Both the position numbers and the translations under genes were made by a program. The notes beneath the pieces were generated by a model. The model saw only the letters and a program-made list of their open reading frames with translations, was not told the origin of the DNA and searched no databases. A stretch of DNA of 16,790 nucleotides from Clostridiales bacterium (GTDB lineage: Bacteria; Bacillota; Clostridia; Lachnospirales; WQUN01): positions 1 through 16,790 of the forward strand of contig JAISWA010000046.1 in assembly GCA_031271275.1 (NCBI GenBank), written 5' to 3'. Positions within the stretch are counted from its first letter, which is position 1. Each line of letters starts with the position of its first letter. Below, in pieces: positions 6,974 through 13,835 of the stretch.

Positions 6974-7002
6974 TTGATAACGCGCAATCCTTCTTATATA
7001 AT
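6974..7002 (+). promoter_or_regulatory. sigma-A-type promoter of the araD-tilS-hpt-ftsH operon
   Basis: TTGATA at 6974-6979 and a perfect TATAAT at 6997-7002 are separated by 17 bases. It lies just past the MITE-like element and about 30 bases before the araD start, with only a short leader (about 7009-7032). No other promoter-sized gap exists in the operon until after 13707. Confidence 0.7.
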
Positions 7003-7018
7003 CATGAAAATTTCTTTT

Positions 7019-7024
7019 AGGGGG
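7019..7024 (+). promoter_or_regulatory. ribosome binding site that fixes an ATT start for araD
   Basis: AGGGGG ends eight bases before an ATT codon at 7033. No ATG, GTG or TTG lies in frame at a suitable distance: the next candidates are CTG 7045 (20 bases away) and TTG 7078 (53 bases away). Confidence 0.6.
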
Positions 7025-7032
7025 CGGACGTC

Positions 7033-7725
7033 ATTTTAAAGTCACTGAAGAAAACGGTATGCGAGGCCAACCGCCGGTTGCCCAAGTTGGGCTTGGCTCC
7101 GTTGGACTGGGGCAATGTCAGCGGTATCGACCGGACGCGGGGGCTTATGGTCATCAAACCGGGCGAGATCGCCTTCGAGGAGCTTTCGCCGGAGGATATG
7201 ACGGTGGTGGATATGGCAGGAATCGTCGTCGAAGGCTATTACAAGCCTTCCGCCGACATGCTCACCCATTTGCGCCTTTACCAGGCGTTTGAGGAAATTG
7301 AGGGCATTGCCCATACCCACGCCGCATGGGGCACGGCGTTCGCGCAGGCGGGGCATTGGATACCCGCTTACGGCGCGACTCACGCGGATTTTTTCCACGG
7401 GGCGGTGCCGTGTACCCGTGAGCTTAGCGACGGCGAAGTCTTCGGCGAGTACGAACAGGAAACCGGCAACGCCATCGTGGAAGCTTTTTGCGGTATAGAC
7501 CCGTTGGCGGTTCCGGCGGCTTTGGTATACCGGCACGGGGCTTACGCGTGGGGCGTCAGCCCGGCGGACGCGGTGAAGAACGCGTATGCGTTGGAGGAAG
7601 TCGCGAAGATTGCCGCGTATACCCGTATGCTTTCACCGGAACTGCCGCAGGCAAGCCAGGCGCTGTTGGACAAGCATTATTTGATGAAGCGCGGGGCTAA
7701 TAATATGGAAAACATCGAGGAGTAA
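7033..7725 (+). CDS. araD: L-ribulose-5-phosphate 4-epimerase (class II aldolase family), ATT start
   Basis: Interconverts L-ribulose 5-phosphate and D-xylulose 5-phosphate, feeding the pentose phosphate pathway. Zinc-site residues are in the expected places: Asp75 in KPSAD, His94 and His96 in HTHAAW, His168 in YRHG. THADFFHG (116-123) supplies the active-site Asp. The N-terminus from the ATT, ILKSLKKTVCEANRRLP, aligns without gaps to the start of E. coli AraD (as I recall it, MLEDLKRQVLEANLALP), with ATT in the place of the initiator Met. That gives 230 aa against 231 in E. coli. A TTG at 7078 would drop 15 conserved residues and has no ribosome binding site. No arabinose isomerase or kinase gene is nearby, so the physiological substrate route is unclear; a related sugar-phosphate epimerase or aldolase is the main alternative. 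Confidence 0.92.
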   Translation: MLKSLKKTVCEANRRLPKLGLAPLDWGNVSGIDRTRGLMVIKPGEIAFEELSPEDMTVVDMAGIVVEGYYKPSADMLTHLRLYQAFEEIEGIAHTHAAWGTAFAQAGHWIPAYGATHADFFHGAVPCTRELSDGEVFGEYEQETGNAIVEAFCGIDPLAVPAALVYRHGAYAWGVSPADAVKNAYALEEVAKIAAYTRMLSPELPQASQALLDKHYLMKRGANNMENIEE

Positions 7726-7728
7726 ACA

Positions 7729-8157
7729 ATGTCGTCAACCTATGTGATTCGTGAGTTTGGAATCGATGATTATGAAAGCGTATACAGGCTGTGGAGCGTC
7801 ACGCCCGGGCTCGGGCTCAGCGCCGGCGACGACAGCCGCGAGGGCGTTGAAAAGTTCCTGCGCAGGAACCCGGGCATGTCCTTCGTAGCGGAAGAAAACG
7901 GGAATATAGCAGGGGCTATATTGTGCGGCCATGACGGGCGGCGCGGTTATATCCATCATACCTGTGTGGCGGAAAGCGCGCGGGGCAAAGGCGTCGGCTC
8001 AAAGCTGACCGCCGCCGCCCTCGACGCGTTCAGGCGCGAAGGCATACCAAAGGCCAAGCTTGTGGCGTTCGCGGATAATGCAAAGGGCAACGGTTTCTGG
8101 GAACACATGGGCTTTACGGAACGTCCGGACTTAATTTACCGGGACAAGGCGCTATGA
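7729..8157 (+). CDS. GNAT family N-acetyltransferase (142 aa)
   Basis: Single-domain acetyl-CoA-dependent acetyltransferase. The acetyl-CoA pyrophosphate loop is RGKGVG (85-90) following strand IHHTCVAESA, and the C-terminal NGFWEHMGF is the typical motif B. ATG 7729 uses a ribosome binding site inside the end of araD (GAGGAG), three bases after the araD stop. Its stop overlaps the next acetyltransferase start by 4 bp (ATGA). The substrate cannot be told from sequence; small-molecule amines or protein N-termini are both possible. Confidence 0.88.
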   Translation: MSSTYVIREFGIDDYESVYRLWSVTPGLGLSAGDDSREGVEKFLRRNPGMSFVAEENGNIAGAILCGHDGRRGYIHHTCVAESARGKGVGSKLTAAALDAFRREGIPKAKLVAFADNAKGNGFWEHMGFTERPDLIYRDKAL

Positions 8158-8735
8158 GTTCCGACCGCCTTTTCCGCCTTGCCGACGCGAAAGACAGCGA
8201 CGCAGTTTTAAAAATTTACGCGCCCTATGTGAGAGATACGGTGATTTCCCTTGAGTTGGAAGTGCCTTCGCCGAAAGCGTTTCATAAAAGAGTGGAAGGT
8301 ATCGTAAAACAGTACCCGTTCGTCGTCTGCGAAACAAACGGCGAAATGGCAGGTTACGCCTACGCCGCTATGCATAGGGAACGCACCGGCTACCGTTATG
8401 ACGTGGATGTTTCCGTTTATACCGCGCCAGAATATTTCGGGCGAGGAATCGCCCGCGCGCTTTATGACCGCCTGTTCGCGCTGCTTGCGGCGCAGGGCTA
8501 TTACAACGCTTACGCCGGGTGCAACGCAAAGAACCGGCGCAGCGAAGCTTTCCATTATAAATGCGGGTTCAAATTTGCCGGGGCATTTCACAACGCCGGG
8601 CATAAATTCGGCGAATGGCACGACGTCAACTGGTATGAGAAGACCCTGCGGGAATACGACGAGATACCGGCGGAAATCCAGCCCATATCCGGGCTCCCCG
8701 CCGAATACGTCAGGGAAGTTTTGTCGGGATGCTGA
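8154..8735 (+). CDS. GNAT acetyltransferase, phosphinothricin N-acetyltransferase-like
   Basis: 193 aa. Family features of the Pat/Bar group are clear: IYAPYVRDTVISLE near the N-terminus, DVDVSVYTAPEYFGRGIARAL with the acetyl-CoA loop at 95-100, AGCNAKNRRSEAFHYKCGF, and the diagnostic C-terminal GHKFGEWHDVNWYEK (149-163). Most chromosomal members probably act on methionine sulfone/sulfoximine-like or other amino acid analogues rather than true phosphinothricin. It overlaps the previous gene by 4 bp and the next (tilS) by 7 bp, so it is translated as part of the operon. The tail after residue 165 is longer than in compact family members. Confidence 0.9.
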   Translation: MSSDRLFRLADAKDSDAVLKIYAPYVRDTVISLELEVPSPKAFHKRVEGIVKQYPFVVCETNGEMAGYAYAAMHRERTGYRYDVDVSVYTAPEYFGRGIARALYDRLFALLAAQGYYNAYAGCNAKNRRSEAFHYKCGFKFAGAFHNAGHKFGEWHDVNWYEKTLREYDEIPAEIQPISGLPAEYVREVLSGC

Positions 8736-10255
8736 ACACTGTCCGCAAAACCATCCGGAAATATAAAATGCTTGACAAGGGCAGCCGCGTAGTCGTCGGA
8801 ATCTCCGGCGGCGCGGATTCGGTGGCGCTGCTGCTCGCGCTGATAGAACTGCGCGTGGAATGGGATATTGAAATTTACGCGGCGCATGTCAACCACCATT
8901 TACGGGGCGGGGACTCCGACGGGGACGAAGCTTTTGCGCGGGAACTATGCGAACGCTTGAGCGTCCCTTTTTATAGGTATAACGCCGACGTTAAGGGCTA
9001 TGCGGCGACTGAAAAGATTTCCCTTGAGGAAGCCGGACGGCGGCTGAGATACGCGTACTTTGGACAAACGATTGAGGAAATCAAAAAGGCGGAAGCGGCA
9101 AAATTAACGGAAGCGCCGGAACAAGATGACCCTTTAGCGGGAATGACGCCGCCGGTTTATAAAATCGCCGTCGCCCACAGCCTCGACGACTCCGCCGAAA
9201 CGGTGTTGCTTAATTTGTTTCGCGGCACGGGCTTAAAGGGCTTATGCGGAATCCCCCCCGCGCGGGACGCGGTAATCATTCGGCCCTTAATCGAAACTAC
9301 CCGCGGGCAAATCGAAAATTTCCTGCGGGAGCGGGGGCAGCCGTACCGCGTTGACGGAAGCAACGCAGACCCGGCTTACACGCGCAACCGTGTCCGCCAT
9401 CAAATCCTTCCCGTAATTAAAGACGCCTTTGGTGAAAGCGCGGCGAACCGTATGGTTCGCGGCGCTTCTTTATTGCGCGACGACGAGGATTTTTTGTCAC
9501 AGGCGGCAAAGGAAGCCTATGAAAGCTGCAAAATTTCCGCGCTTAGCCGTGCGGACGAAAAGGAGATTTTTCTGGATATCGGGAAGCTTTCTTCTTTGCA
9601 TCCCGCCATACTGCGCCGCGCGTTAAGGGAAGCGGTTGGCGCGGTTGGCGGGCTTCGGGATATCGGAGCGACGCATATTAAGAGCGTTGTCTCCGTGGTT
9701 TACGGGCAGACCGGAAAAACCGCAGAACTTCCCAACGGAATACGCGGGGAGAGAATATACGGGAATTTAAAAATATTCCGCGTCATACCGGCGCATATGT
9801 CGGGAAGCGCGGACGGGCGCCCCGTATCGGAATCCGGAGGCGCGCCGCGTCCCGCAGCGTCCGCTTTCTATTTCGCGCTTGAAACAGGGCAGCCGGTTTA
9901 TATCCCGACTGTTTCAAAAACCATCCTGTTAACAGCCGCAGAGCCGCCTGATTTCGGCGGTAAATTCCCGGAAAGCTTGTGTACGAAAATTTCTCGGTAT
10001 GATAGAATAAAATTGTCTTTCGTTTTGCGTTCGCGCCTTCCCGGCGACTATATTTATTTAAAAAACGTCGGGCGAAAAAAAATACAGGACTATTTTACGG
10101 ACCGCAAAGTCCCGCGTGATTGCAGAGACAAAATCCCGCTGCTCGCAATGGAAAACGACAGCGAGATTTTGTGGATCATAGACGGGAACAGTCGCATAAA
10201 CGCCCGGTATGAACCGGACGAAGGCGAGAAATGTATTTTTGTTTCCGTATATTAA
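8729..10255 (+). CDS. tilS: tRNA(Ile)-lysidine synthase
   Basis: Converts C34 of tRNA-Ile(CAU) to lysidine, so that it reads AUA; normally essential. The PP-loop SGGADS is at 26-31, followed by HVNHHLRGGDSDGDE (53-67), EEAGRRLRYAYF (100-111), AHSLDDSAETVLLNLFRGTG (149-168) and NADPAYTRNRVRHQILP (212-228). The C-terminal TilS domain is seen as RLPGDYI with GRKKIQDYFTDRKVPRDCR (about 432-462). At 508 aa it is slightly long. A linker rich in Glu, Ala and Pro (about 120-145) is inserted before the AHSLDD motif. The start ATG lies inside the end of the preceding acetyltransferase (7-bp overlap). The order tilS-hpt-ftsH is conserved across many Firmicutes. Confidence 0.96.
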   Translation: MLNTVRKTIRKYKMLDKGSRVVVGISGGADSVALLLALIELRVEWDIEIYAAHVNHHLRGGDSDGDEAFARELCERLSVPFYRYNADVKGYAATEKISLEEAGRRLRYAYFGQTIEEIKKAEAAKLTEAPEQDDPLAGMTPPVYKIAVAHSLDDSAETVLLNLFRGTGLKGLCGIPPARDAVIIRPLIETTRGQIENFLRERGQPYRVDGSNADPAYTRNRVRHQILPVIKDAFGESAANRMVRGASLLRDDEDFLSQAAKEAYESCKISALSRADEKEIFLDIGKLSSLHPAILRRALREAVGAVGGLRDIGATHIKSVVSVVYGQTGKTAELPNGIRGERIYGNLKIFRVIPAHMSGSADGRPVSESGGAPRPAASAFYFALETGQPVYIPTVSKTILLTAAEPPDFGGKFPESLCTKISRYDRIKLSFVLRSRLPGDYIYLKNVGRKKIQDYFTDRKVPRDCRDKIPLLAMENDSEILWIIDGNSRINARYEPDEGEKCIFVSVY

Positions 10256-10272
10256 AATATCGGGAGAGTTAA

Positions 10273-10803
10273 ATGATGAGAGAAACCGTAAGCGTGCTGA
10301 TTTCGGCGGCTGCCATAGATGACCGACTGACGGAGTTGGCGGCGCAAATCAAGGAAGATTATGGCGACAAGCCCTTGACGTTGGTATGCGCGTTAAAAGG
10401 CGCCGTTATTTTTTTGGCGGACTTGTCCCGCAAGCTCGACAATAATGTGGAATTTGACTTCCTGCGGGTATCCAGTTACGGCGACGAGAGTATTTCAAAC
10501 GGCGCGGTGGCGCTTAGTCACAAAACCGGCTCTTTGAAAGACAGGCACGTGCTGCTCATTGAGGATATCGCGGACACGGGGCATACCCTTGTTTTTTTGC
10601 GCAAGCACCTGATGAGCATGGAACCCGCCTCCCTTAAAATCTGCGTGCTGCTTGACAAGCCCGACCGCCGCCAGACGCCGGACGCGAAATTCGATTACCT
10701 CGGTTTTTCCATTCCCGACGTGTTTATTGTGGGCTACGGCCTTGACTACGCGCAGCGCTACCGCAACCTTCCGTTTATCGGGGCGCTTAGTTTTGAAGAA
10801 TAG
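10273..10803 (+). CDS. hpt: hypoxanthine phosphoribosyltransferase
   Basis: Purine salvage enzyme making IMP or GMP from hypoxanthine or guanine and PRPP. The PRPP-binding motif is LLIEDIADTGHTL (94-106); other family marks are CALKGAVIFLADL (39-51), RVSSYG (65-70) and FVVGYGLDYAQRYRNLP in the form FIVGYGLDY near 151-159. 176 aa is normal length. Two adjacent ATGs occur; GGGAGAG at 10262-10268 is four bases from the first and seven from the second (10276), so the second may be the true start. It sits 17 bases after tilS and 19 before ftsH, as in other Firmicutes. Confidence 0.95.
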   Translation: MMRETVSVLISAAAIDDRLTELAAQIKEDYGDKPLTLVCALKGAVIFLADLSRKLDNNVEFDFLRVSSYGDESISNGAVALSHKTGSLKDRHVLLIEDIADTGHTLVFLRKHLMSMEPASLKICVLLDKPDRRQTPDAKFDYLGFSIPDVFIVGYGLDYAQRYRNLPFIGALSFEE

Positions 10804-10822
10804 CATTTAAGAGGGTGTGTTT

Positions 10823-12718
10823 TTGAACAACAAGTATTTAAGAACCTTTAGCGTATGGGCGGTCGTTTTTTTAGTGATTCTGTTCGCGCTCGCGGCGGTG
10901 CGGCTGATGTCGCCGCCGGTTACGACGGTTCCCTACACTTACGCGGATTTATTGAAAGACCTTGACGCGGGCAACGTCACGGCGATTGAAATCATGCCCG
11001 ACGAGGAAGTCTCGAACGTGGGCACCGCCGTGGTGAAGATGAACGACGAAACCGTGCACAGCGTGGTCATCCCCAGTGTGGATGTTTTTATGCCCTACGC
11101 CCAGGAAGCTTCCGAAGAATTCGGCTTCACGATAGACACCGTCCCGCCGCCGAAAGCCGGTTGGCTGGCGCAGCTTCTGCCTTCGCTGCTGATACTGGTA
11201 GTGTCCGTGGTGATTATGATGTTTATCTTGCAGCAGGTGCAGGGCGGAGGGCGGATGAAATCCTTCGGCAAGAGCAAGGCGCGTATGTTGGTGGACGAAA
11301 AGCGCCGGGTCACGTTTTCCCATGTGGCGGGGTTGGAAGAAGAAAAAGCGGAGCTTTCCGAAATCGTGGATTTTTTGAAAGCGCCGAAAAAATATATCGA
11401 TATAGGCGCGCGCATCCCCAAGGGCGTACTGTTGGTGGGGCCGCCCGGAACCGGCAAAACCTTCCTCGCCCGGGCGGTGGCAGGGGAAGCGGGCGTTCCC
11501 TTTTACAGCATTTCCGGTTCGGATTTTGTGGAGATGTACGTGGGGGTAGGCGCGTCCCGCGTGCGCGACTTATTTGATCAAGCGAAGCGGCATCCCGCTT
11601 CCATCGTGATTATAGACGAGATAGACGCGGTGGGCCGCAGACGCGGCGCAGGTCTCGGCGGCGGGCACGACGAGCGCGAGCAGACCCTTAACCAACTCTT
11701 GGTGGAGATGGACGGCTTCGGCGTAAACGAAGGCGTTATTATTCTTGCCGCGACCAACCGCCCCGACATACTGGACCCGGCGCTGCTTCGGCCCGGGCGT
11801 TTCGACCGGCAGATTGTCGTAAACAAACCCGACGTAAAGGGCCGCGAGGCGGTGCTTTCCATCCATTCCGACGGGAAAAAGCTCGCAGCCGACGTTTCGC
11901 TTAAAACCGTGGCGCAGACCACGGCGGGATTTTCCCCGGCGGATTTGGAAAATTTAATGAACGAAGCCGCGCTGCTTGCCGCAAGAGACAACAAGACGCG
12001 CATCGATATGGAGTCCATACGCCGCGCGTTTGTAAAGGTGGGTATTGGCACGGAAAAGAAAAGCCGGGTCATTACCGAAAGGGAGCGGCGTATCACCGCG
12101 TATCACGAGGCGGGCCACGCCATCTGCCACGAGGTGCTGTCCGACATCGACCCCACCTACATGGTTTCCGTTATCCCCACGGGAATGGCGGGCGGTTATA
12201 CCATGCCGCTGCCCGGCGAGGACAGGGGCTATATTACCAAAAAGTTTATGGAGCAGACCATCGTGTCGCTGTTGGGGGGACGCGCGGCGGAGACGTTGGT
12301 AATCAAGGATATCACCACCGGGGCGTCCAACGACATCGAACGCGCCACGGGTCTTGCGCGTAATATGGTGGTGAAGTACGGCATGAGCGAGGTGTTGGGG
12401 CCTATCCAGTTCGGCAACGACAACGAGGAGGTGTTTATAGGCCGCGACTTCGCGCACGCGCGCAATTACGGCGAGCAGGTGGCGTCTTTGATTGACAGCG
12501 AAATTAAACGCGTGGTGGAAGACGGCTACGAGGAAGCGTTGCGGCTGATTGAGAAATATATAGACGTGCTGCACAAAATCGCCAACCTTTTGATGGAAAA
12601 AGAGAAAGTCTCCGGCGAGGAAATCAGGAAATTGTTCCCGGAAGGCGCGCTTGAGCCGATCGAGCGGGAAGAAGGGCTGATGGGGGAAGGGTTGGAGACA
12701 GGGATACTTAATGCATAA
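10823..12718 (+). CDS. ftsH: ATP-dependent zinc metalloprotease FtsH
   Basis: Membrane-anchored AAA+ protease that degrades misfolded membrane and regulatory proteins. Domains (from the TTG start): TM1 about 10-28, an extracytoplasmic domain, TM2 about 114-137, Walker A GPPGTGKT (206-213), Walker B IVIIDEID (261-268), the second region of homology with arginine fingers in ATNRPDILDPALLRPGRFDR (310-329), zinc motif HEAGH (428-432), and the third zinc ligand Asp504. I prefer TTG 10823 to GTG 10817 because GAGG at 10811-10814 is eight bases from the TTG and only two from the GTG. That gives 631 aa, a normal size. Its last codons overlap the DUF3990 gene by 8 bp. Confidence 0.97.
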   Translation: MNNKYLRTFSVWAVVFLVILFALAAVRLMSPPVTTVPYTYADLLKDLDAGNVTAIEIMPDEEVSNVGTAVVKMNDETVHSVVIPSVDVFMPYAQEASEEFGFTIDTVPPPKAGWLAQLLPSLLILVVSVVIMMFILQQVQGGGRMKSFGKSKARMLVDEKRRVTFSHVAGLEEEKAELSEIVDFLKAPKKYIDIGARIPKGVLLVGPPGTGKTFLARAVAGEAGVPFYSISGSDFVEMYVGVGASRVRDLFDQAKRHPASIVIIDEIDAVGRRRGAGLGGGHDEREQTLNQLLVEMDGFGVNEGVIILAATNRPDILDPALLRPGRFDRQIVVNKPDVKGREAVLSIHSDGKKLAADVSLKTVAQTTAGFSPADLENLMNEAALLAARDNKTRIDMESIRRAFVKVGIGTEKKSRVITERERRITAYHEAGHAICHEVLSDIDPTYMVSVIPTGMAGGYTMPLPGEDRGYITKKFMEQTIVSLLGGRAAETLVIKDITTGASNDIERATGLARNMVVKYGMSEVLGPIQFGNDNEEVFIGRDFAHARNYGEQVASLIDSEIKRVVEDGYEEALRLIEKYIDVLHKIANLLMEKEKVSGEEIRKLFPEGALEPIEREEGLMGEGLETGILNA

Positions 12719-13256
12719 CACGCTTACCTTGTATCACGGCACAGTACACGATTTCACAGAGATTAATATACAGTACGGAAAACCATATAAAGATTTTGGC
12801 CGGGGCTTTTACGTTACAGAGGATTTTGTTCACGCTAAAAACATTGCCGAGCGGAATCGGAGAATTGAAATTGAACGACTTATTGCTTACGGGAAGAAAA
12901 GCAATGTAAATATGTTTATTTATGAATATGCATTATGCTTACCCGACTTAGAAAACATCAAAGTATTGCGGTTTGATAAACCCGGCAGCGAATGGGTGAA
13001 TTTTGTTGTTAAAAATCGAACCGAACCGCGTCTGAACCACGGATACGATTTAATCATAGGTGCGACCGCCAATGATGATACGCGCATAACAATCCAAAAC
13101 TATCTGTTAGGTGCTTACGGCGAGCCTGAAACACAGAAAGCGGTTAGCGTTTTTTTGGAACAGATTAAAGTCGAAAAACTTCCGACGCAATGGATGTTTG
13201 CATCGACAAAGGCAACAAGTCTGCTCAGATTTACGAGAAGGACACAACTGTTATGA
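12711..13256 (+). CDS. DUF3990 protein, putative ADP-ribosyltransferase-fold toxin
   Basis: 181 aa. Matches the DUF3990 pattern as I know it: LYHGT (7-11) near the N-terminus, KDFGRGFYVTED (27-38), IIGATANDDT (115-124), YLLGAYG (131-137) and LPTQWMFASTKATSLLRF (157-174). The family belongs to the ADP-ribosyltransferase clan. His9 and Tyr34 would be the H and Y of an H-Y-[EQ] site, with Gln160 a possible third residue; this assignment is inference. DUF3990 genes are commonly paired with DUF3791 genes, and one lies downstream here. The ATG is inside the ftsH end (ATGCATAA shared), an unusual linkage. The gene is visibly more AT-rich than ftsH, suggesting horizontal origin. A toxin role is plausible but not shown. 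Confidence 0.8.
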   Translation: MHNTLTLYHGTVHDFTEINIQYGKPYKDFGRGFYVTEDFVHAKNIAERNRRIEIERLIAYGKKSNVNMFIYEYALCLPDLENIKVLRFDKPGSEWVNFVVKNRTEPRLNHGYDLIIGATANDDTRITIQNYLLGAYGEPETQKAVSVFLEQIKVEKLPTQWMFASTKATSLLRFTRRTQLL

Positions 13257-13495
13257 ATATAGCCGAGCAGAAAGCGGAATTTATGATAAATCTTCTGACC
13301 GCGAAAATCGCGGAGGTACTCGCTGTCCAAAATGGAAAGACCGTGACTGATTCATTACGCGATTTTTTAGCAACAAAAACTTCTTCGCTGCTGTTCCGCC
13401 CGCAGTCTTATTTATACCTTGAAAGCCCCGAATACATTTTGGATATGCTTGACGCGGAGTATACCGGCGATATTGATCGTTGGTTGGAGGTGTGA
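13253..13495 (+). CDS. small protein (80 aa) between DUF3990 and DUF3791
   Basis: ATG 13253 overlaps the DUF3990 stop by 4 bp (ATGA). The product begins MNIAEQKAEF, is mostly helical, and ends in PQSYLYLESPEYILDMLDAEY and an acidic tail. Its size, acidity and coupling fit an antitoxin or a partner of DUF3990, possibly a diverged relative of the DUF3791-type helical proteins. I do not recognise a specific family. No DNA-binding motif is evident. Confidence 0.75.
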   Translation: MNIAEQKAEFMINLLTAKIAEVLAVQNGKTVTDSLRDFLATKTSSLLFRPQSYLYLESPEYILDMLDAEYTGDIDRWLEV

Positions 13496-13497
13496 GC

Positions 13498-13707
13498 GTG
13501 AACATAAACCAAATCGCCTATTTGCAGGCGGAAATTGCTCACGCCTATATGCGTCAGTATGACTTAAAACCTGCCGAATTCGTTGAACTTGACAATAAAT
13601 ATGATATTCTCCGCTTTATTGAAACTGGCTACGAATCGTTTCACTTGACGGGTACGCAGGGCGTGATTGATGAAGTGGATGATTATATTCGCAATTTGCG
13701 AAAATAA
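13498..13707 (+). CDS. DUF3791-like small protein, likely partner of DUF3990
   Basis: 69 aa from GTG 13498, preceded by GGAGG at 13486-13490 with a seven-base spacer and just two bases after the previous stop. The pattern is DUF3791-like: QIAYLQAEIAHAYMRQYDLKP, then YDILRFIETGYESFHLTGTQGVIDEVDDYIRN in outline (residues 36-67), with the central His and a terminal acidic DEVDDYI. DUF3791 genes typically accompany DUF3990 genes, so it is a candidate antitoxin. The DUF3791 assignment is from memory of the family and not checked by search. Confidence 0.72.
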   Translation: MNINQIAYLQAEIAHAYMRQYDLKPAEFVELDNKYDILRFIETGYESFHLTGTQGVIDEVDDYIRNLRK

Positions 13708-13835
13708 AGGACATCCTGTTTTCGTCCTCTTACCGTATAACGCCTGACCCTTTGCAGCACTGATTGCTGTCGAGGAAAGGGCGTTTCCCGCAGGTATTGA
13801 ATTCTCACCTCTTGAAAGGGGAGATAATCGAAACC

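Noticed and set aside
11954..12721. 255-aa minus-strand ORF opposite ftsH
   Set aside because: Antisense frame of a highly conserved gene; His/Arg-rich product typical of a shadow of GC-rich coding DNA.
13708..13835. Promoter for the diguanylate cyclase (TATAAC at 13736-13741)
   Set aside because: No acceptable -35 box at 16-18 bases upstream; too weak to list.
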